Positions 35,393-44,792 of a stretch of 64,000 nt of DNA are shown here, one piece after another. This DNA comes from Flavobacterium silvaticum. GTDB taxonomy: Bacteria; Bacteroidota; Bacteroidia; Flavobacteriales; Flavobacteriaceae. The stretch lies in NCBI RefSeq assembly GCF_012911565.1, contig NZ_JAAMPU010000101.1, positions 124,001 to 188,000 of the forward strand. The letters are read 5' to 3'. Each line of letters starts with the position of its first letter. Positions within the stretch are counted from its first letter, which is position 1. A model generated the notes under the pieces. That model saw only the letters and a program-made list of their open reading frames with translations. It did no database searches and had not been told where the DNA came from. Position numbers and translations under genes: made by a program.

Positions 35393-36796
35393 ATGAAGAA
35401 ATTCGTTGCATTCTCAGCAATTTTCGCATTCTTGGCCAGCTGCGGTAGTTCCGACAAAGGCGAGCTGGTTGGTGTGAAAGGTAAGAAATGGCACCCTGAG
35501 CAACCTTACGGTATGACTTTGGTTCCTGGTGGTTCATTCATCATGGGTAAGTCAGATGATGACTTGGCGAATGTTCAGGATGCTCCTACTAAAACGGTCA
35601 CTGTTCGTTCTTTTTATATGGACGAGACAGAAATCACGAATAGTGAGTACCGTCAGTTCGTAGAATGGGTTAAAGATTCTACTATACGTGTCCGATTGGC
35701 CATTCTTGCTGACGAAGTCGGTGGCGGAGGCGCTGCCGGAACAGGTGGCGGTGGCGGTGGAAAAGGCGGAAGTATTTCTGACTTTGCTTTCAATGACCAG
35801 GATCCTGCTAAAATGACTCCGTACGATAAATATATGTATGAGAATTATTATAGTGTAGGTACTGGTGATGATCCGTATGCCGGAAGAAAATTGAACCACA
35901 AAGTGAAGCTTCATACAGATACGGCCAAGTATCCGGATGAATATTACACTGAGGTGATGGATAGTATGTATTTGCCTGCTGCTGAGGCTTATAATGGTCT
36001 TCGTACTATTGACGTAAATAAATTGCAGTTCCGTTATACCTGGATGGATATTCAGGCTGCCGCCAAGGCTAAAAAAGGAAAGCGCTCTGAATTCATAAAA
36101 ACTGAAAAAGTAGGTGTTTATCCAGATACTACCTCGTGGATTAAAGATTTTGCTTACTCATACAATGAGCCGATGCACAACGATTACTTCTGGCATCAGG
36201 CATACAGCGAATATCCTGTTGTTGGTGTCACTTGGAAACAGGCTAAAGCATTTTGTGCATGGAGAACCCTAAACAAAAATGCTTATATCAAAAAGAAAAA
36301 AGGACGCGACTTAATCAATACTTTCCGTCTTCCTACAGAAGCTGAATGGGAATATGCTGCCCGTGGCGGACTCGAGTCAGGAACATATCCTTGGGGTGGT
36401 CCTTATGCAAAAAATGATCGCGGTTGTTTCCTTGCGAACTTCAAGCCTAACCGTGGTGATTATGCGGCTGACCAAGCGCTATACACTGTAGAGGCAAAAT
36501 CATTCGAGCCAAATGGTTACAACTTGTATAATATGGCTGGAAACGTGTCTGAATGGACAGATTCGTCTTACGACGCGGCAGCTTATGAATATGTTTCTAC
36601 AATGAACCCGACTGTAGGCGATTTGAAAAATATGCGTAAAGTAGTTCGCGGTGGTTCATGGAAAGATGTTGCTTACTATCTTCAGGTTAGTACACGTGAC
36701 TTTGAATATGCCGATACTGCCCGCAGTTATATCGGATTCCGTACTGTCCAGGATTATATGGGTATGAACGTGACTGGCAAAGCGCCAAAGAGATAA
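35393..36796 (+). CDS. gldK: GldK, T9SS ring-forming lipoprotein
   Basis: A 467-residue outer-membrane lipoprotein (signal MKKFVAFSAIFAFLASC, Cys17) with an FGE-sulfatase-like domain (GMTLVPGGSFIMGK, YMDETEITNSEYRQF, FRLPTEAEWEYAARGG, NMAGNVSEWTDSSYD, VVRGGSWKD). With GldN it builds the periplasmic ring of the type IX secretion system. A glycine-rich insert (about 122-138) interrupts the domain. The ATG at 35393 is chosen because the lipoprotein signal starts there. First gene of gldKLMN; its codon choice differs from neighbouring genes, with more T-ending codons, as expected of highly expressed genes. Confidence 0.97.
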   Translation: MKKFVAFSAIFAFLASCGSSDKGELVGVKGKKWHPEQPYGMTLVPGGSFIMGKSDDDLANVQDAPTKTVTVRSFYMDETEITNSEYRQFVEWVKDSTIRVRLAILADEVGGGGAAGTGGGGGGKGGSISDFAFNDQDPAKMTPYDKYMYENYYSVGTGDDPYAGRKLNHKVKLHTDTAKYPDEYYTEVMDSMYLPAAEAYNGLRTIDVNKLQFRYTWMDIQAAAKAKKGKRSEFIKTEKVGVYPDTTSWIKDFAYSYNEPMHNDYFWHQAYSEYPVVGVTWKQAKAFCAWRTLNKNAYIKKKKGRDLINTFRLPTEAEWEYAARGGLESGTYPWGGPYAKNDRGCFLANFKPNRGDYAADQALYTVEAKSFEPNGYNLYNMAGNVSEWTDSSYDAAAYEYVSTMNPTVGDLKNMRKVVRGGSWKDVAYYLQVSTRDFEYADTARSYIGFRTVQDYMGMNVTGKAPKR

Positions 36797-36848
36797 TCAA
36801 ATTAACCAACTTTTTTATATTAACTTAACTTAACTAAAATTATTTATT

Positions 36849-37481
36849 ATGGCACTATTGAGTCCTAAAGTGATGAATTTCTGCTACGGTATGGGAGCAG
36901 CAGTTGTAATTGTAGGAGCGCTTTTTAAAATTCAGCATTATCCTGGAGCTGGTCCACTTTTGATTGTCGGACTTTTAACAGAAGCGTTGATTTTCGGTCT
37001 TTCTGCTTTTGATCCTGTAGCCACTGAACTTGACTGGTCATTGGTATATCCTGAATTGGCTGGTGGAGAAGCAAAAAAGAAAGATGCTAAAAAAGAAGAT
37101 CCTAAAGAAGCTCAGGGATTGCTTTCTCAAAAATTGGATAATCTATTGAAAGAAGCTAAAATCGATGGCGAATTAATGGCCAGCCTCGGTAACAGTATCA
37201 AAAACTTCGAATCTGCAGCTAAAGGAATTTCTCCAACAGTTGATTCAATCGCTTCACAAAAGAAATACAGCGAAGAGCTTACATTGGCTGCCGCTCAATT
37301 GGAATCTTTGAACAGTTTGTACAAAGTTCAATTGGAGAGTGCTTCAAGAAATGCTCAAATCAACCAGGAAGTTGCTGAAAACAACCTTAAACTGAAAGAT
37401 CAAATGCAATCACTTACCTCTAACTTGTCTTCATTGAACAATGTTTACGGTGGTATGTTGTCTGCAATGGGAAGAAACTAA
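36849..37481 (+). CDS. gldL: GldL, T9SS/gliding motor membrane protein
   Basis: A 210-residue inner-membrane protein with two hydrophobic helices at about 10-30 and 38-55 (words NFCYGMGAAVVIVGALFKIQ and GPLLIVGLLTEALIFG) and a long cytoplasmic, probably coiled-coil tail rich in Lys/Glu/Ala. GldL and GldM form the proton-motive-force-driven motor of T9SS and gliding. It is 52 bases after gldK, in the canonical order. Length is close to the family norm. Confidence 0.97.
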   Translation: MALLSPKVMNFCYGMGAAVVIVGALFKIQHYPGAGPLLIVGLLTEALIFGLSAFDPVATELDWSLVYPELAGGEAKKKDAKKEDPKEAQGLLSQKLDNLLKEAKIDGELMASLGNSIKNFESAAKGISPTVDSIASQKKYSEELTLAAAQLESLNSLYKVQLESASRNAQINQEVAENNLKLKDQMQSLTSNLSSLNNVYGGMLSAMGRN

Positions 37482-37524
37482 TTCCGATCATTTTTTATAA
37501 ACGAAAACTAACTAATCGAAAAAA

Positions 37525-39063
37525 ATGGCAGGAGGAAAATTAACCCCACGGCAAAAGATGATTAACCTGATGTATCTGGTTTTCATCGCGATGTTGGCAT
37601 TGAACATGTCAAAAGAGGTTCTATCGGCTTTTGGCTTGATGAACGAAAAATTTGAGTCTTCTAACACGGCTGCTACCAAACTTAATAAAGATATGCTCGA
37701 TGCCCTTGATCTTAAGGGTAGTGAGGATGCGAGCTTTAAAGAAGCAAAAGTAAGGGCAGATAAAATTGCTGGAATTACTAAAAAATTCTATGATTACATC
37801 GGGTCTCTTAAATCTTATGCGACTAAAGGTGTAGAAGTTAATCCTGAGACCAAAAAACTCCCTTACGAAGCTATGGACAAGGGTCCTGGAATCGATGAAG
37901 GTTGGTTTAGTGGAGATAACTACTCAGCAAAAGGTAAAGAAATTGTTGCAACTATTGATCAGTTTAAGGCTGATATCAAATCTGTCTTAGGAGGCGATAA
38001 AAAATACAGTTCAATCGTTTCTGAAATTGAGTCTAAATTTGATACTAAAGACGTTGTAAATGGAGAAGGTATCAAATTGAGATATCTGAACTATCACTTC
38101 GAACATTTTCCTGCAGTAGCTTCTTTGGCTTATCTTTCTGCCATGCAAGCTGATGTTAAAAAGGCTGAATCTGATATTTATTCTGCACTACTTGGAAAAG
38201 CGGCTGTTGCTGCTGCTTCCATGAGTAACTATACTGCTATTGTCGTTCTTGATAAAAATGCTTATTTCCAAGGAGAGAAAGTAACGGGTAAAGTTGTATT
38301 GGGTCGTTATGACGAAAATACGGTACCAACTGCTTTCAACGGTCCTGGTAAAATCGAAAACGGACAAGCTGTTATTAATATGACTGCCGGTTCTGTCGGT
38401 GAGCAAAAAATTGCAGGTAGCTTCTCATTCTTGGAAGATGGAAAGACAATCCCTTTGAAATTTGAAGGAAAGTATGTGGTAGTTCCTCGTCCATCAGGTG
38501 CTAATATTTCAGCTGATAAAATGAACGTTGTTTACCGCGGGCTTCCAAACCCAATGACAATCTCTATCGCAGGTATCGCTGACAGTGATGTTAAAGCTTC
38601 TGCTCCAGGTTTGTCAAGTTCTGGAAAAGGAAAATACAACCTGAATCCAGGAAGCGGTACAGAAGTTATCGTTAACGTCAACGGTAAACTTCCAGATGGT
38701 AAATCTGTAACGGATAAAAAAGTGTTCCGTATCAAAAACATTCCAGGCCCTCAGGGTGCTATCGGAGGTGTAATTGGTAACACTAAAGGAGCTAAATCAC
38801 GTCTTGAAGTATCCCAGGTTTCGGCTAAATTGGAAGATTTCCTTTATGACCTTGATTTCCGTGTAACCCAGTTTACATTTAAGGTTCCCGGACAGGCTGC
38901 AGTAGTTGTTACAGGTGATCGTGTAAACGCTCAGTGTAAAGCTGCTCTTGCCCGTGCAAGCCGTGGTGATCTGGTTGTCATTTCTGATATCAAAACTAAA
39001 ATCGTAGGTGCCGAAGGAATTCAGACTAAAGCTTGTTCTCCGGTTGTTTACGAAATACAATAA
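37525..39063 (+). CDS. gldM: GldM, T9SS/gliding motor shaft protein
   Basis: A 512-residue protein anchored by one N-terminal helix (LTPRQKMINLMYLVFIAML) with a long periplasmic part that in homologues makes four domains stacked as a dimeric shaft touching the GldK-GldN ring. Recognisable words are FEHFPAVASLAYLSAMQADV and NMTAGSVGEQKIAG. Full length. It follows gldL by 43 bases and precedes gldN by 41. Confidence 0.97.
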   Translation: MAGGKLTPRQKMINLMYLVFIAMLALNMSKEVLSAFGLMNEKFESSNTAATKLNKDMLDALDLKGSEDASFKEAKVRADKIAGITKKFYDYIGSLKSYATKGVEVNPETKKLPYEAMDKGPGIDEGWFSGDNYSAKGKEIVATIDQFKADIKSVLGGDKKYSSIVSEIESKFDTKDVVNGEGIKLRYLNYHFEHFPAVASLAYLSAMQADVKKAESDIYSALLGKAAVAAASMSNYTAIVVLDKNAYFQGEKVTGKVVLGRYDENTVPTAFNGPGKIENGQAVINMTAGSVGEQKIAGSFSFLEDGKTIPLKFEGKYVVVPRPSGANISADKMNVVYRGLPNPMTISIAGIADSDVKASAPGLSSSGKGKYNLNPGSGTEVIVNVNGKLPDGKSVTDKKVFRIKNIPGPQGAIGGVIGNTKGAKSRLEVSQVSAKLEDFLYDLDFRVTQFTFKVPGQAAVVVTGDRVNAQCKAALARASRGDLVVISDIKTKIVGAEGIQTKACSPVVYEIQ

Positions 39064-39104
39064 CAAATTAAGTTAGTCGTTAACCTACTAAAAGATAACT
39101 TAAC

Positions 39105-40094
39105 ATGAAATTAAAAAACCTTTTATTAACCGTATTTTGTATTGCGGCATCGGCTCAGCTTTCTGCTCAATCGAATCTGCTTAATGCAAAAACGCCAAGC
39201 GAAATCGGGAAAAAGACCGAGGCTCAGCTTAATTACGACAATGATAAACCGTTAGCATACGGATATGTTCATGATCGTGACATCCTTATGGGAAAAACAG
39301 TCTGGGAATTTATCGATCTTAACCAACGTGTTAACTTTCCGTTACTTTACCCGGTTGATACTGCCAACATTGGTGGTGATAGAAGATCCCTTTTTAATGT
39401 TCTGTTAAACGCTATCAAAAGTGGTAAGATAACTGAAGTCTACGCTGACGATTATTTTAATACCAAGAAGACTTTGAAAGATATGGAAAGTGTGTTTACA
39501 TATATTGACACACTTGACTCGGGTCGTGATGAGTTGAACAATAACCGTGATCTTTATTTCCCTAGCCAGACTAAAGCTGTGGTTAAGAAAGATAAAAAAG
39601 GTAGAATCATTTCATCTACGCCAGGAGGAACAATCCCAGCTCAAAGACAATTGGATGCACAGTATATCAACAAGACGGAGCTTACTCCTGCCGATGTACA
39701 AGGCTATAAAATTAAAGGGTTTTGGTATTTTGACAAACGTCAAGGTGAGTTGAAGTATCGTTTACTTGCCATTTGTCCTGTGGCTATCGAAGCAAGGGAT
39801 ATTGGTAAGGAAAAGGCGGATGCAATCGAATTGTTCTGGGTGTATTTTCCATCTGCCCGTGAAGTGTTGCATCAACACACCGCTTTCAACGACCGTAACT
39901 CCGCAATGCCAATCACGTTTGACCACTTGTTGAATTCACGTCGTTTCAGTGGCGAGATCTACAAAGAAGAAAACGTAATGGGTGACCGTCAGATTGTAGA
40001 CTATATGAAAGACAATGCACAATTCCAGCTGTTGGAATCTGACCGTATCAAAGATAAGATTCGCGATTTCGAACAGGATATGTGGAATTACTAA
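39105..40094 (+). CDS. gldN: GldN, T9SS periplasmic ring protein
   Basis: A 329-residue periplasmic protein with a signal peptide (MKLKNLLLTVFCIAASAQ). GldN-type words include DRDILMGKTVWEFIDLNQR, GYKIKGFWYFDKRQGELKYR and FWVYFPSAREVLHQHTAFN. It binds GldK to form the secretion ring. Last gene of the gldKLMN operon, followed by a strong terminator at 40111-40138. Confidence 0.97.
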   Translation: MKLKNLLLTVFCIAASAQLSAQSNLLNAKTPSEIGKKTEAQLNYDNDKPLAYGYVHDRDILMGKTVWEFIDLNQRVNFPLLYPVDTANIGGDRRSLFNVLLNAIKSGKITEVYADDYFNTKKTLKDMESVFTYIDTLDSGRDELNNNRDLYFPSQTKAVVKKDKKGRIISSTPGGTIPAQRQLDAQYINKTELTPADVQGYKIKGFWYFDKRQGELKYRLLAICPVAIEARDIGKEKADAIELFWVYFPSAREVLHQHTAFNDRNSAMPITFDHLLNSRRFSGEIYKEENVMGDRQIVDYMKDNAQFQLLESDRIKDKIRDFEQDMWNY

Positions 40095-40110
40095 TTGTAT
40101 ATTCAAATAC

Positions 40111-40138
40111 AAACCCCGCTCACACAGCGGGGTTTTTT
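40111..40138 (+). terminator. gldKLMN operon terminator
   Basis: AAACCCCGCT (40111-40120) and AGCGGGGTTT (40126-40135) form a perfect 10-bp stem with a 5-base loop, followed by T residues, 16 bases after the gldN stop. Confidence 0.92.
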
Positions 40139-40168
40139 ATTTTGCAAAAGGATTGAAGTGATTTTAAG

Positions 40169-41221
40169 ATGTTAGATTATATTATAGTCGGAAGTGGAAT
40201 TGCCGGATTGTGCTTTGCCGAGATTGCACTTGAGGCAGGAAAGAAAGTACTTCTTTTTGAAAATGACAGCTTGCACACATCAGCTACAGCCGCGGGTGTT
40301 TACAACCCCATAATTCTCAAAAGATACAGTGTTTTATCAGATGCCCAAGAGCAATTGAATGTCTCACGGGCCTTTTTCTCTTCGGTACAAAATCGGCTTG
40401 GCGTCAATCTGCTTACTGATATTCCTGTGCTTCGAAGATTCTCGTCCATCTCTGAGCAGAACGATTGGTTCCAGGCTATGGATAAACCAGGCGCAACGCC
40501 ATTCATGTCAAATAAATTGGTTCCGAATTCAAATGCTCAAATCGAAGCATCTTTCGGTTTTGGTGAAGTACTGCAAACCGGATTTGTCGATACGGCTAAG
40601 TTCGTCGATACGTTACGAGCCGATTATATAAAATCAGGACATCTTATTAAAGAAACTTTCGCTTATAAATGGCTGGAACTTACCAATGATAGTTTCGCCT
40701 ATAAAAACTTCACGGCAAAGAAAATTGTTTTCGCAGAAGGTTTCGGAATCAACCACAATCCATTTTTCGATGTTCTTCCGCTGGCAGGAACAAAAGGCGA
40801 AATCCTGACGGTTAAAATCAAAAATCTTGCAGTAAAAGAAATCATCAAAGCGGGTGTGTTCATACTTCCGTTAGGCAATGATGTATATCGTATCGGGTCT
40901 ACCTATGAATGGAACGACAAAACAGAAAATCCTACCGAGGCTGCAAAAGAACAATTGCTGCAATCGTTGTCAGAACTTACCAAACTACCTGTTGAGCTTG
41001 TAGATCATCTTGCAGGAATCCGCCCGACCACAACAGACAGAAAACCTATCATCGGCTCACATCCAAAGCATCAAAATATGAATGTCTTAAACGGATTAGG
41101 GACAAGAGGTGTTATGCTCGGGCCTTATTGTGCAAATCAACTATTCAACTACATTGAAAGCGGAATAGAAATCAATCCCCAGATGGATATTGCCAGATTC
41201 AGTGGCCTTTTTGCGTCTTAG
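40169..41221 (+). CDS. FAD-dependent (D-amino-acid-oxidase-type) oxidoreductase
   Basis: A 350-residue protein with an N-terminal Rossmann dinucleotide-binding motif (DYIIVGSGIAGLCFAEIAL), the SATAAGVYNP region and a C-terminal GIRPTTTDRKPIIG/NGLGTRGVMLGP segment of the DAO superfamily. It oxidises an amine or amino acid using FAD; the substrate is not identifiable. Cytosolic. It begins 31 bases beyond the gldN terminator. The last 23 bases overlap the 3' end of the convergent DUF983 gene. Confidence 0.85.
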   Translation: MLDYIIVGSGIAGLCFAEIALEAGKKVLLFENDSLHTSATAAGVYNPIILKRYSVLSDAQEQLNVSRAFFSSVQNRLGVNLLTDIPVLRRFSSISEQNDWFQAMDKPGATPFMSNKLVPNSNAQIEASFGFGEVLQTGFVDTAKFVDTLRADYIKSGHLIKETFAYKWLELTNDSFAYKNFTAKKIVFAEGFGINHNPFFDVLPLAGTKGEILTVKIKNLAVKEIIKAGVFILPLGNDVYRIGSTYEWNDKTENPTEAAKEQLLQSLSELTKLPVELVDHLAGIRPTTTDRKPIIGSHPKHQNMNVLNGLGTRGVMLGPYCANQLFNYIESGIEINPQMDIARFSGLFAS

Positions 41222-41582
41222 GATCGTAATTGACAAACAGGTTGATGTAGATATTTCTCGAAACCCTCGTGATGATCGGCATCAGTAAAAACAAAAGCCC
41301 GAAGATCCATCCGAAAGAATGCAGCATTCCAATTCCAGACAATTGGCATATTCCAAAAATCAGGATACCGAGAGCCACACCAACCGCATAACTCACATAC
41401 ATGGCCCCGAAAAAAAACGAAGGTTCCATTTTGTACATCAATCCGCAATTGCGGCAACGTTCATGCATTTTGAGATTGTCGGCCAGCGCATAAGGGTTCT
41501 TATTCACAAACATTTTATCACTTTGGCAACGCGGACAAGTTCCTGTTAAAATGCTATACAGTTTGCTTCCTTTTTTTAACAT
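41199..41582 (-). CDS. DUF983 membrane protein with zinc-ribbon
   Basis: A 127-residue protein with an N-terminal zinc-ribbon-like pair (GTCPRCQ and CRNCG) and two hydrophobic helices (AVGVALGILIFGICQL and FGWIFGLLFLLMPII), matching DUF983. Function unknown. The ATG at 41582 (MLKKGSK) is preferred over TTG at 41588. A TATCTTTG -7-type word lies at 41624-41617 on the minus strand, 35 bases upstream. Its 3' end overlaps the convergent oxidoreductase gene. Confidence 0.82.
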   Translation of the reverse strand: MLKKGSKLYSILTGTCPRCQSDKMFVNKNPYALADNLKMHERCRNCGLMYKMEPSFFFGAMYVSYAVGVALGILIFGICQLSGIGMLHSFGWIFGLLFLLMPIITRVSRNIYINLFVNYDPKTQKGH

Positions 41583-41653
41583 TTGCAAAAATTTTTATGG
41601 GATCTAAAAAGCACTGCAAAGATACGCTATCCCAATCGTAACCATACACCTAA

Positions 41654-43555
41654 ATGCTCAACATTCACAACCTGTCCGTTTCTTTTGGCGGCACGTATTT
41701 ATTTGAAGAAGTAACGTTCCGATTGGGCGCCGGCGACCGTGTTGGGCTTGTCGGTAAAAACGGGGCCGGCAAGTCAACGATGCTCAAAATGCTTGCCCGT
41801 GATTTTGCCCCGGATTCCGGAACTATCGCTACGGAAAAGGAAGTTCGCATAGGTTTTTTACGCCAGGATATCGATTTTGAGCAAGGCCGCACCGTTCTTG
41901 AAGAAGCCTATCAGGCATTCACCGACATCAAGGCGGCAGAGAAGAAACTAGAAGAAATCAACCATCAGTTGGTGACACGCACAGATTACGAAAGTGATTC
42001 CTATTCAAAGCTGATAGAAGACCTTTCAGATTATACCCATCGTTTCGAATTGCTCGGCGGATACGATTACGTAGGAAACACCGAAAAAATCCTGCTCGGC
42101 CTCGGATTCAAACGCGAAGAATTCAATAATTACACAGACACTTTTTCGGGCGGATGGCGCATGCGTATCGAACTTGCAAAATTGTTGCTTCAGAACAACG
42201 ATATTTTGCTTCTGGATGAGCCGACGAACCACCTCGATATCGAATCCATTATTTGGCTCGAAAGTTTCCTGAGGAATTTTCCCGGAGTCGTCGTCATCGT
42301 TTCCCACGATAAGATGTTCCTCGATAACGTGACCAACCGCACCATTGAGATATCACTTGGAAAAGCTTATGATTTCGCAAAGCCGTATTCGCAGTATCTG
42401 TTACTCCGCGGTGAAATACGTGAAAAGCAATTGGCCACACAACGCAACCAGCAGAAGAAAATAGAGGAAACCGAAAAACTGATCGAAAAATTCCGCGCCA
42501 AAGCCTCGAAAGCTTCCATGGCGCAGTCGCTTATCAAGAAACTGGACAAGGTGGAACGCATCGAAGTGGACGAAGAAGATACATCGGTCATGAACATATC
42601 GTTTCCGGTTTCCATTACACCCGGACGTGTGGTAATTGAAGCCGACCATGTTTCCAAAAGCTATGGCGAAAAGAATATCCTCCGCGACATTTCACTGCTT
42701 GTCGAACGCGGCAGCAAAATAGCTTTCGTCGGACAAAACGGCCAAGGCAAATCGACGTTCATCAAAGCACTTGTGAAAGACATCGATTACACGGGCGTCA
42801 TCAAACTGGGCCACAATGTCCAGCTCGGTTATTTTGCACAGAACCAGGCCGAACACCTCGACGGGGAAATCACGCTACTTGAAACCATGCAGGAGGCCGC
42901 GACCGATACCAATCGATCCAAAGTACGCGATATGCTCGGTGCTTTTTTATTCCGCGGTGACGATGTCGATAAAAAGGTAAAAGTACTTTCGGGCGGTGAA
43001 CGGAACCGACTGGCTCTTTGTAAATTGTTGCTTCAGCCCATCAATGTGTTGCTGATGGACGAACCTACGAACCACCTCGACATCAAATCCAAAAACGTCC
43101 TCAAGGCAGCGCTGCAGAAATATGAAGGAACGCTGTTGCTTGTTTCCCACGACCGTGATTTCCTGCAGGGAATGTCGAACATAGTCTATGAATTCCGCGA
43201 CCACAAAATACGCGAATATCTGGGTGACATCAACTTTTTCCTCGAGCAGCGCAATATGGAAAACATGCGTGAAGTCGAGAAACGCGAGGTGAAAAAGGAA
43301 ACTCCGAAAGAAGCCGTAAAAGTTTCGTTCGAAGACCAGAAGAAAAACAAGACACTCCAAAATCGGCTGAGTAAAATCGAAAGCCAGATCTCCCAACTCG
43401 AGAACGACATCCGTAAAGACGACAAAGCACTCGAATCAAACTACGACAAACACATAGAAGACGCCAGTTTCTTCACGGCTTACAACCGCAAAAAAGCCGA
43501 TCTGGAGAAACTTATGGAAGAGTGGGAGAAAGTCCAGGAAGAAATGGAATCCTGA
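41654..43555 (+). CDS. ABC-F family ATPase (translation-associated)
   Basis: A 633-residue soluble protein with two ABC ATPase domains and no membrane part. Walker A motifs are GKNGAGKST and GQNGQGKST, signatures are FSGGWRMRIELAKLL and LSGGERNRLALCKLL, and Walker B motifs are LLLDEPTNHLD and LLMDEPTNHLD. A linker between domains (about 235-300) is helical, and the C-terminus is a coiled coil of about 100 residues. ABC-F proteins bind the ribosomal E site to modulate elongation; some give antibiotic protection. It resembles the Uup/YheS-like housekeeping members, but the exact subfamily is not certain. Confidence 0.93.
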   Translation: MLNIHNLSVSFGGTYLFEEVTFRLGAGDRVGLVGKNGAGKSTMLKMLARDFAPDSGTIATEKEVRIGFLRQDIDFEQGRTVLEEAYQAFTDIKAAEKKLEEINHQLVTRTDYESDSYSKLIEDLSDYTHRFELLGGYDYVGNTEKILLGLGFKREEFNNYTDTFSGGWRMRIELAKLLLQNNDILLLDEPTNHLDIESIIWLESFLRNFPGVVVIVSHDKMFLDNVTNRTIEISLGKAYDFAKPYSQYLLLRGEIREKQLATQRNQQKKIEETEKLIEKFRAKASKASMAQSLIKKLDKVERIEVDEEDTSVMNISFPVSITPGRVVIEADHVSKSYGEKNILRDISLLVERGSKIAFVGQNGQGKSTFIKALVKDIDYTGVIKLGHNVQLGYFAQNQAEHLDGEITLLETMQEAATDTNRSKVRDMLGAFLFRGDDVDKKVKVLSGGERNRLALCKLLLQPINVLLMDEPTNHLDIKSKNVLKAALQKYEGTLLLVSHDRDFLQGMSNIVYEFRDHKIREYLGDINFFLEQRNMENMREVEKREVKKETPKEAVKVSFEDQKKNKTLQNRLSKIESQISQLENDIRKDDKALESNYDKHIEDASFFTAYNRKKADLEKLMEEWEKVQEEMES

Positions 43556-43602
43556 TTTATGCAGTTGTTGGGGTTGGCCGCCCTGAATCTACAAACCTGT
43601 CG

Positions 43603-43689
43603 TTGACAATTTTTTTCCAAAAAATAATTTTGTCAATAGGCATTGACAATTTTTTCCTGACACTTTTTTTTGTCAAAGAAAAATTGTCA
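43603..43689. repeat. Two GACAA/TTGTC hairpins, the second nested
   Basis: TTGACAA (43603-43609) pairs with TTGTCAA (43630-43636). Then TGACAATTTTT (43644-43654) pairs with AAAAATTGTCA (43679-43689), enclosing an inner TGACA (43658-43662)/TGTCA (43671-43675) pair. The two lie between the convergent ABC-F and App1 genes and belong to the dispersed GACAA family. Confidence 0.75.
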
Positions 43690-43739
43690 GGATTTTAATC
43701 ACGCTTTATTTGTGGTGTGTTGACTTGGAGATACAGCAT

Positions 43740-44735
43740 TTATGAAATCAGCCCAATCCGTTTCGAATGCTCGATCGCTTCATGGCTGTCGCGGAAATAA
43801 CAAGTGGCAACATTCATCGATTCCATGTTTTTTAATGCTTCAACCGCTTTTCCTTTTTTTTCGCTTCCCGTCTGTCGGATGTAGACCGCAATCACGTTGA
43901 CCGGAAAAATCTTGCAGATGTCTTCATACAAAAAAGGGTCGTGCTGGGAATCATCACCCAGCAACGTATATTTTAAATGCGGATAAAATTCCAGGATGTG
44001 CTTGATCTTTTCGAATTTATGATTGTGGTCGCCTCGACCGGTCACGAAAAAATCGAGCAGGCTGGTCTTGATGTCCTTCAAAAGCAATACGGCCCGTGGT
44101 AAATCATGTAATTCCGTGAAGTCCACGATAAACCGGTACAGGTTCCATTCACTGCTTGAGACATAGAAAAAAGCATTTTCCTCATTTTTATTGTTACGGC
44201 CGGCAGTACTCAATGCCTGGTAATGCGGCACGGCACCTTCAAAAACCTTTCGGCTGTTGACATTACGGAACAATAAGATGTAAAGTTTTTTGAACGGATT
44301 CCGGGTGTGGGAAACCAGGAAGGTATCGTCTATATCTGAAATAAAACCAAGGTTTCCCGTATGTGGGCGTACAAAGCTGCTTTTGGTCACAATCTCTTTT
44401 CCGTTGTAATGCAGGCTCACGCGGTAATCCATCCAACCGTAATCTACATCAGGGATACCGTCTCCATCTTTGTCTTTTGACTTGATCGGGATAGAGAATT
44501 TAAAATACCCGTCGTCGAGTGTCTTGGTGTGGATGGTTTCGTCGTTCAGGTGAAGATATACATCGGCATTCTTTTGGGTCTTGATCCGATACATCCGGAT
44601 GACCGACCTGGCATTGCGGAACCTTTTCTTCTGGAAATCATACTCGGCTCGTGTCGTCGGACGGAATACATGACCCATTACAATCAGTTCTTCCTCGTTG
44701 GCATAACCACGGTACAATTTCAATAAAGGCTTCAT
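43740..44735 (-). CDS. App1-family phosphatidate phosphatase-like protein
   Basis: A 331-residue protein. The C-terminal half matches the App1 conserved catalytic domain, a HAD-type phosphatase whose yeast member converts phosphatidic acid to diacylglycerol: SDIDDTFLVSHT holds the DxDxT motif, FFYVSSSEWNLY and LLKDIKTS follow, and LLGDDSQHDPFLYEDI ends the site. The N-terminal half is a beta-rich domain with MGHVFRP and DKDGDGIPDVDYGW. There is no signal peptide. It is divergent from a diacylglycerol kinase gene, 57 bases apart, so the two make opposite reactions on the same lipids. Confidence 0.87.
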   Translation of the reverse strand: MKPLLKLYRGYANEEELIVMGHVFRPTTRAEYDFQKKRFRNARSVIRMYRIKTQKNADVYLHLNDETIHTKTLDDGYFKFSIPIKSKDKDGDGIPDVDYGWMDYRVSLHYNGKEIVTKSSFVRPHTGNLGFISDIDDTFLVSHTRNPFKKLYILLFRNVNSRKVFEGAVPHYQALSTAGRNNKNEENAFFYVSSSEWNLYRFIVDFTELHDLPRAVLLLKDIKTSLLDFFVTGRGDHNHKFEKIKHILEFYPHLKYTLLGDDSQHDPFLYEDICKIFPVNVIAVYIRQTGSEKKGKAVEALKNMESMNVATCYFRDSHEAIEHSKRIGLIS

Positions 44736-44792
44736 TAAATGAATTATATTTGAGTAGATAACAAGTTACGATTTTTTGTAAAGCCGTCCCAA

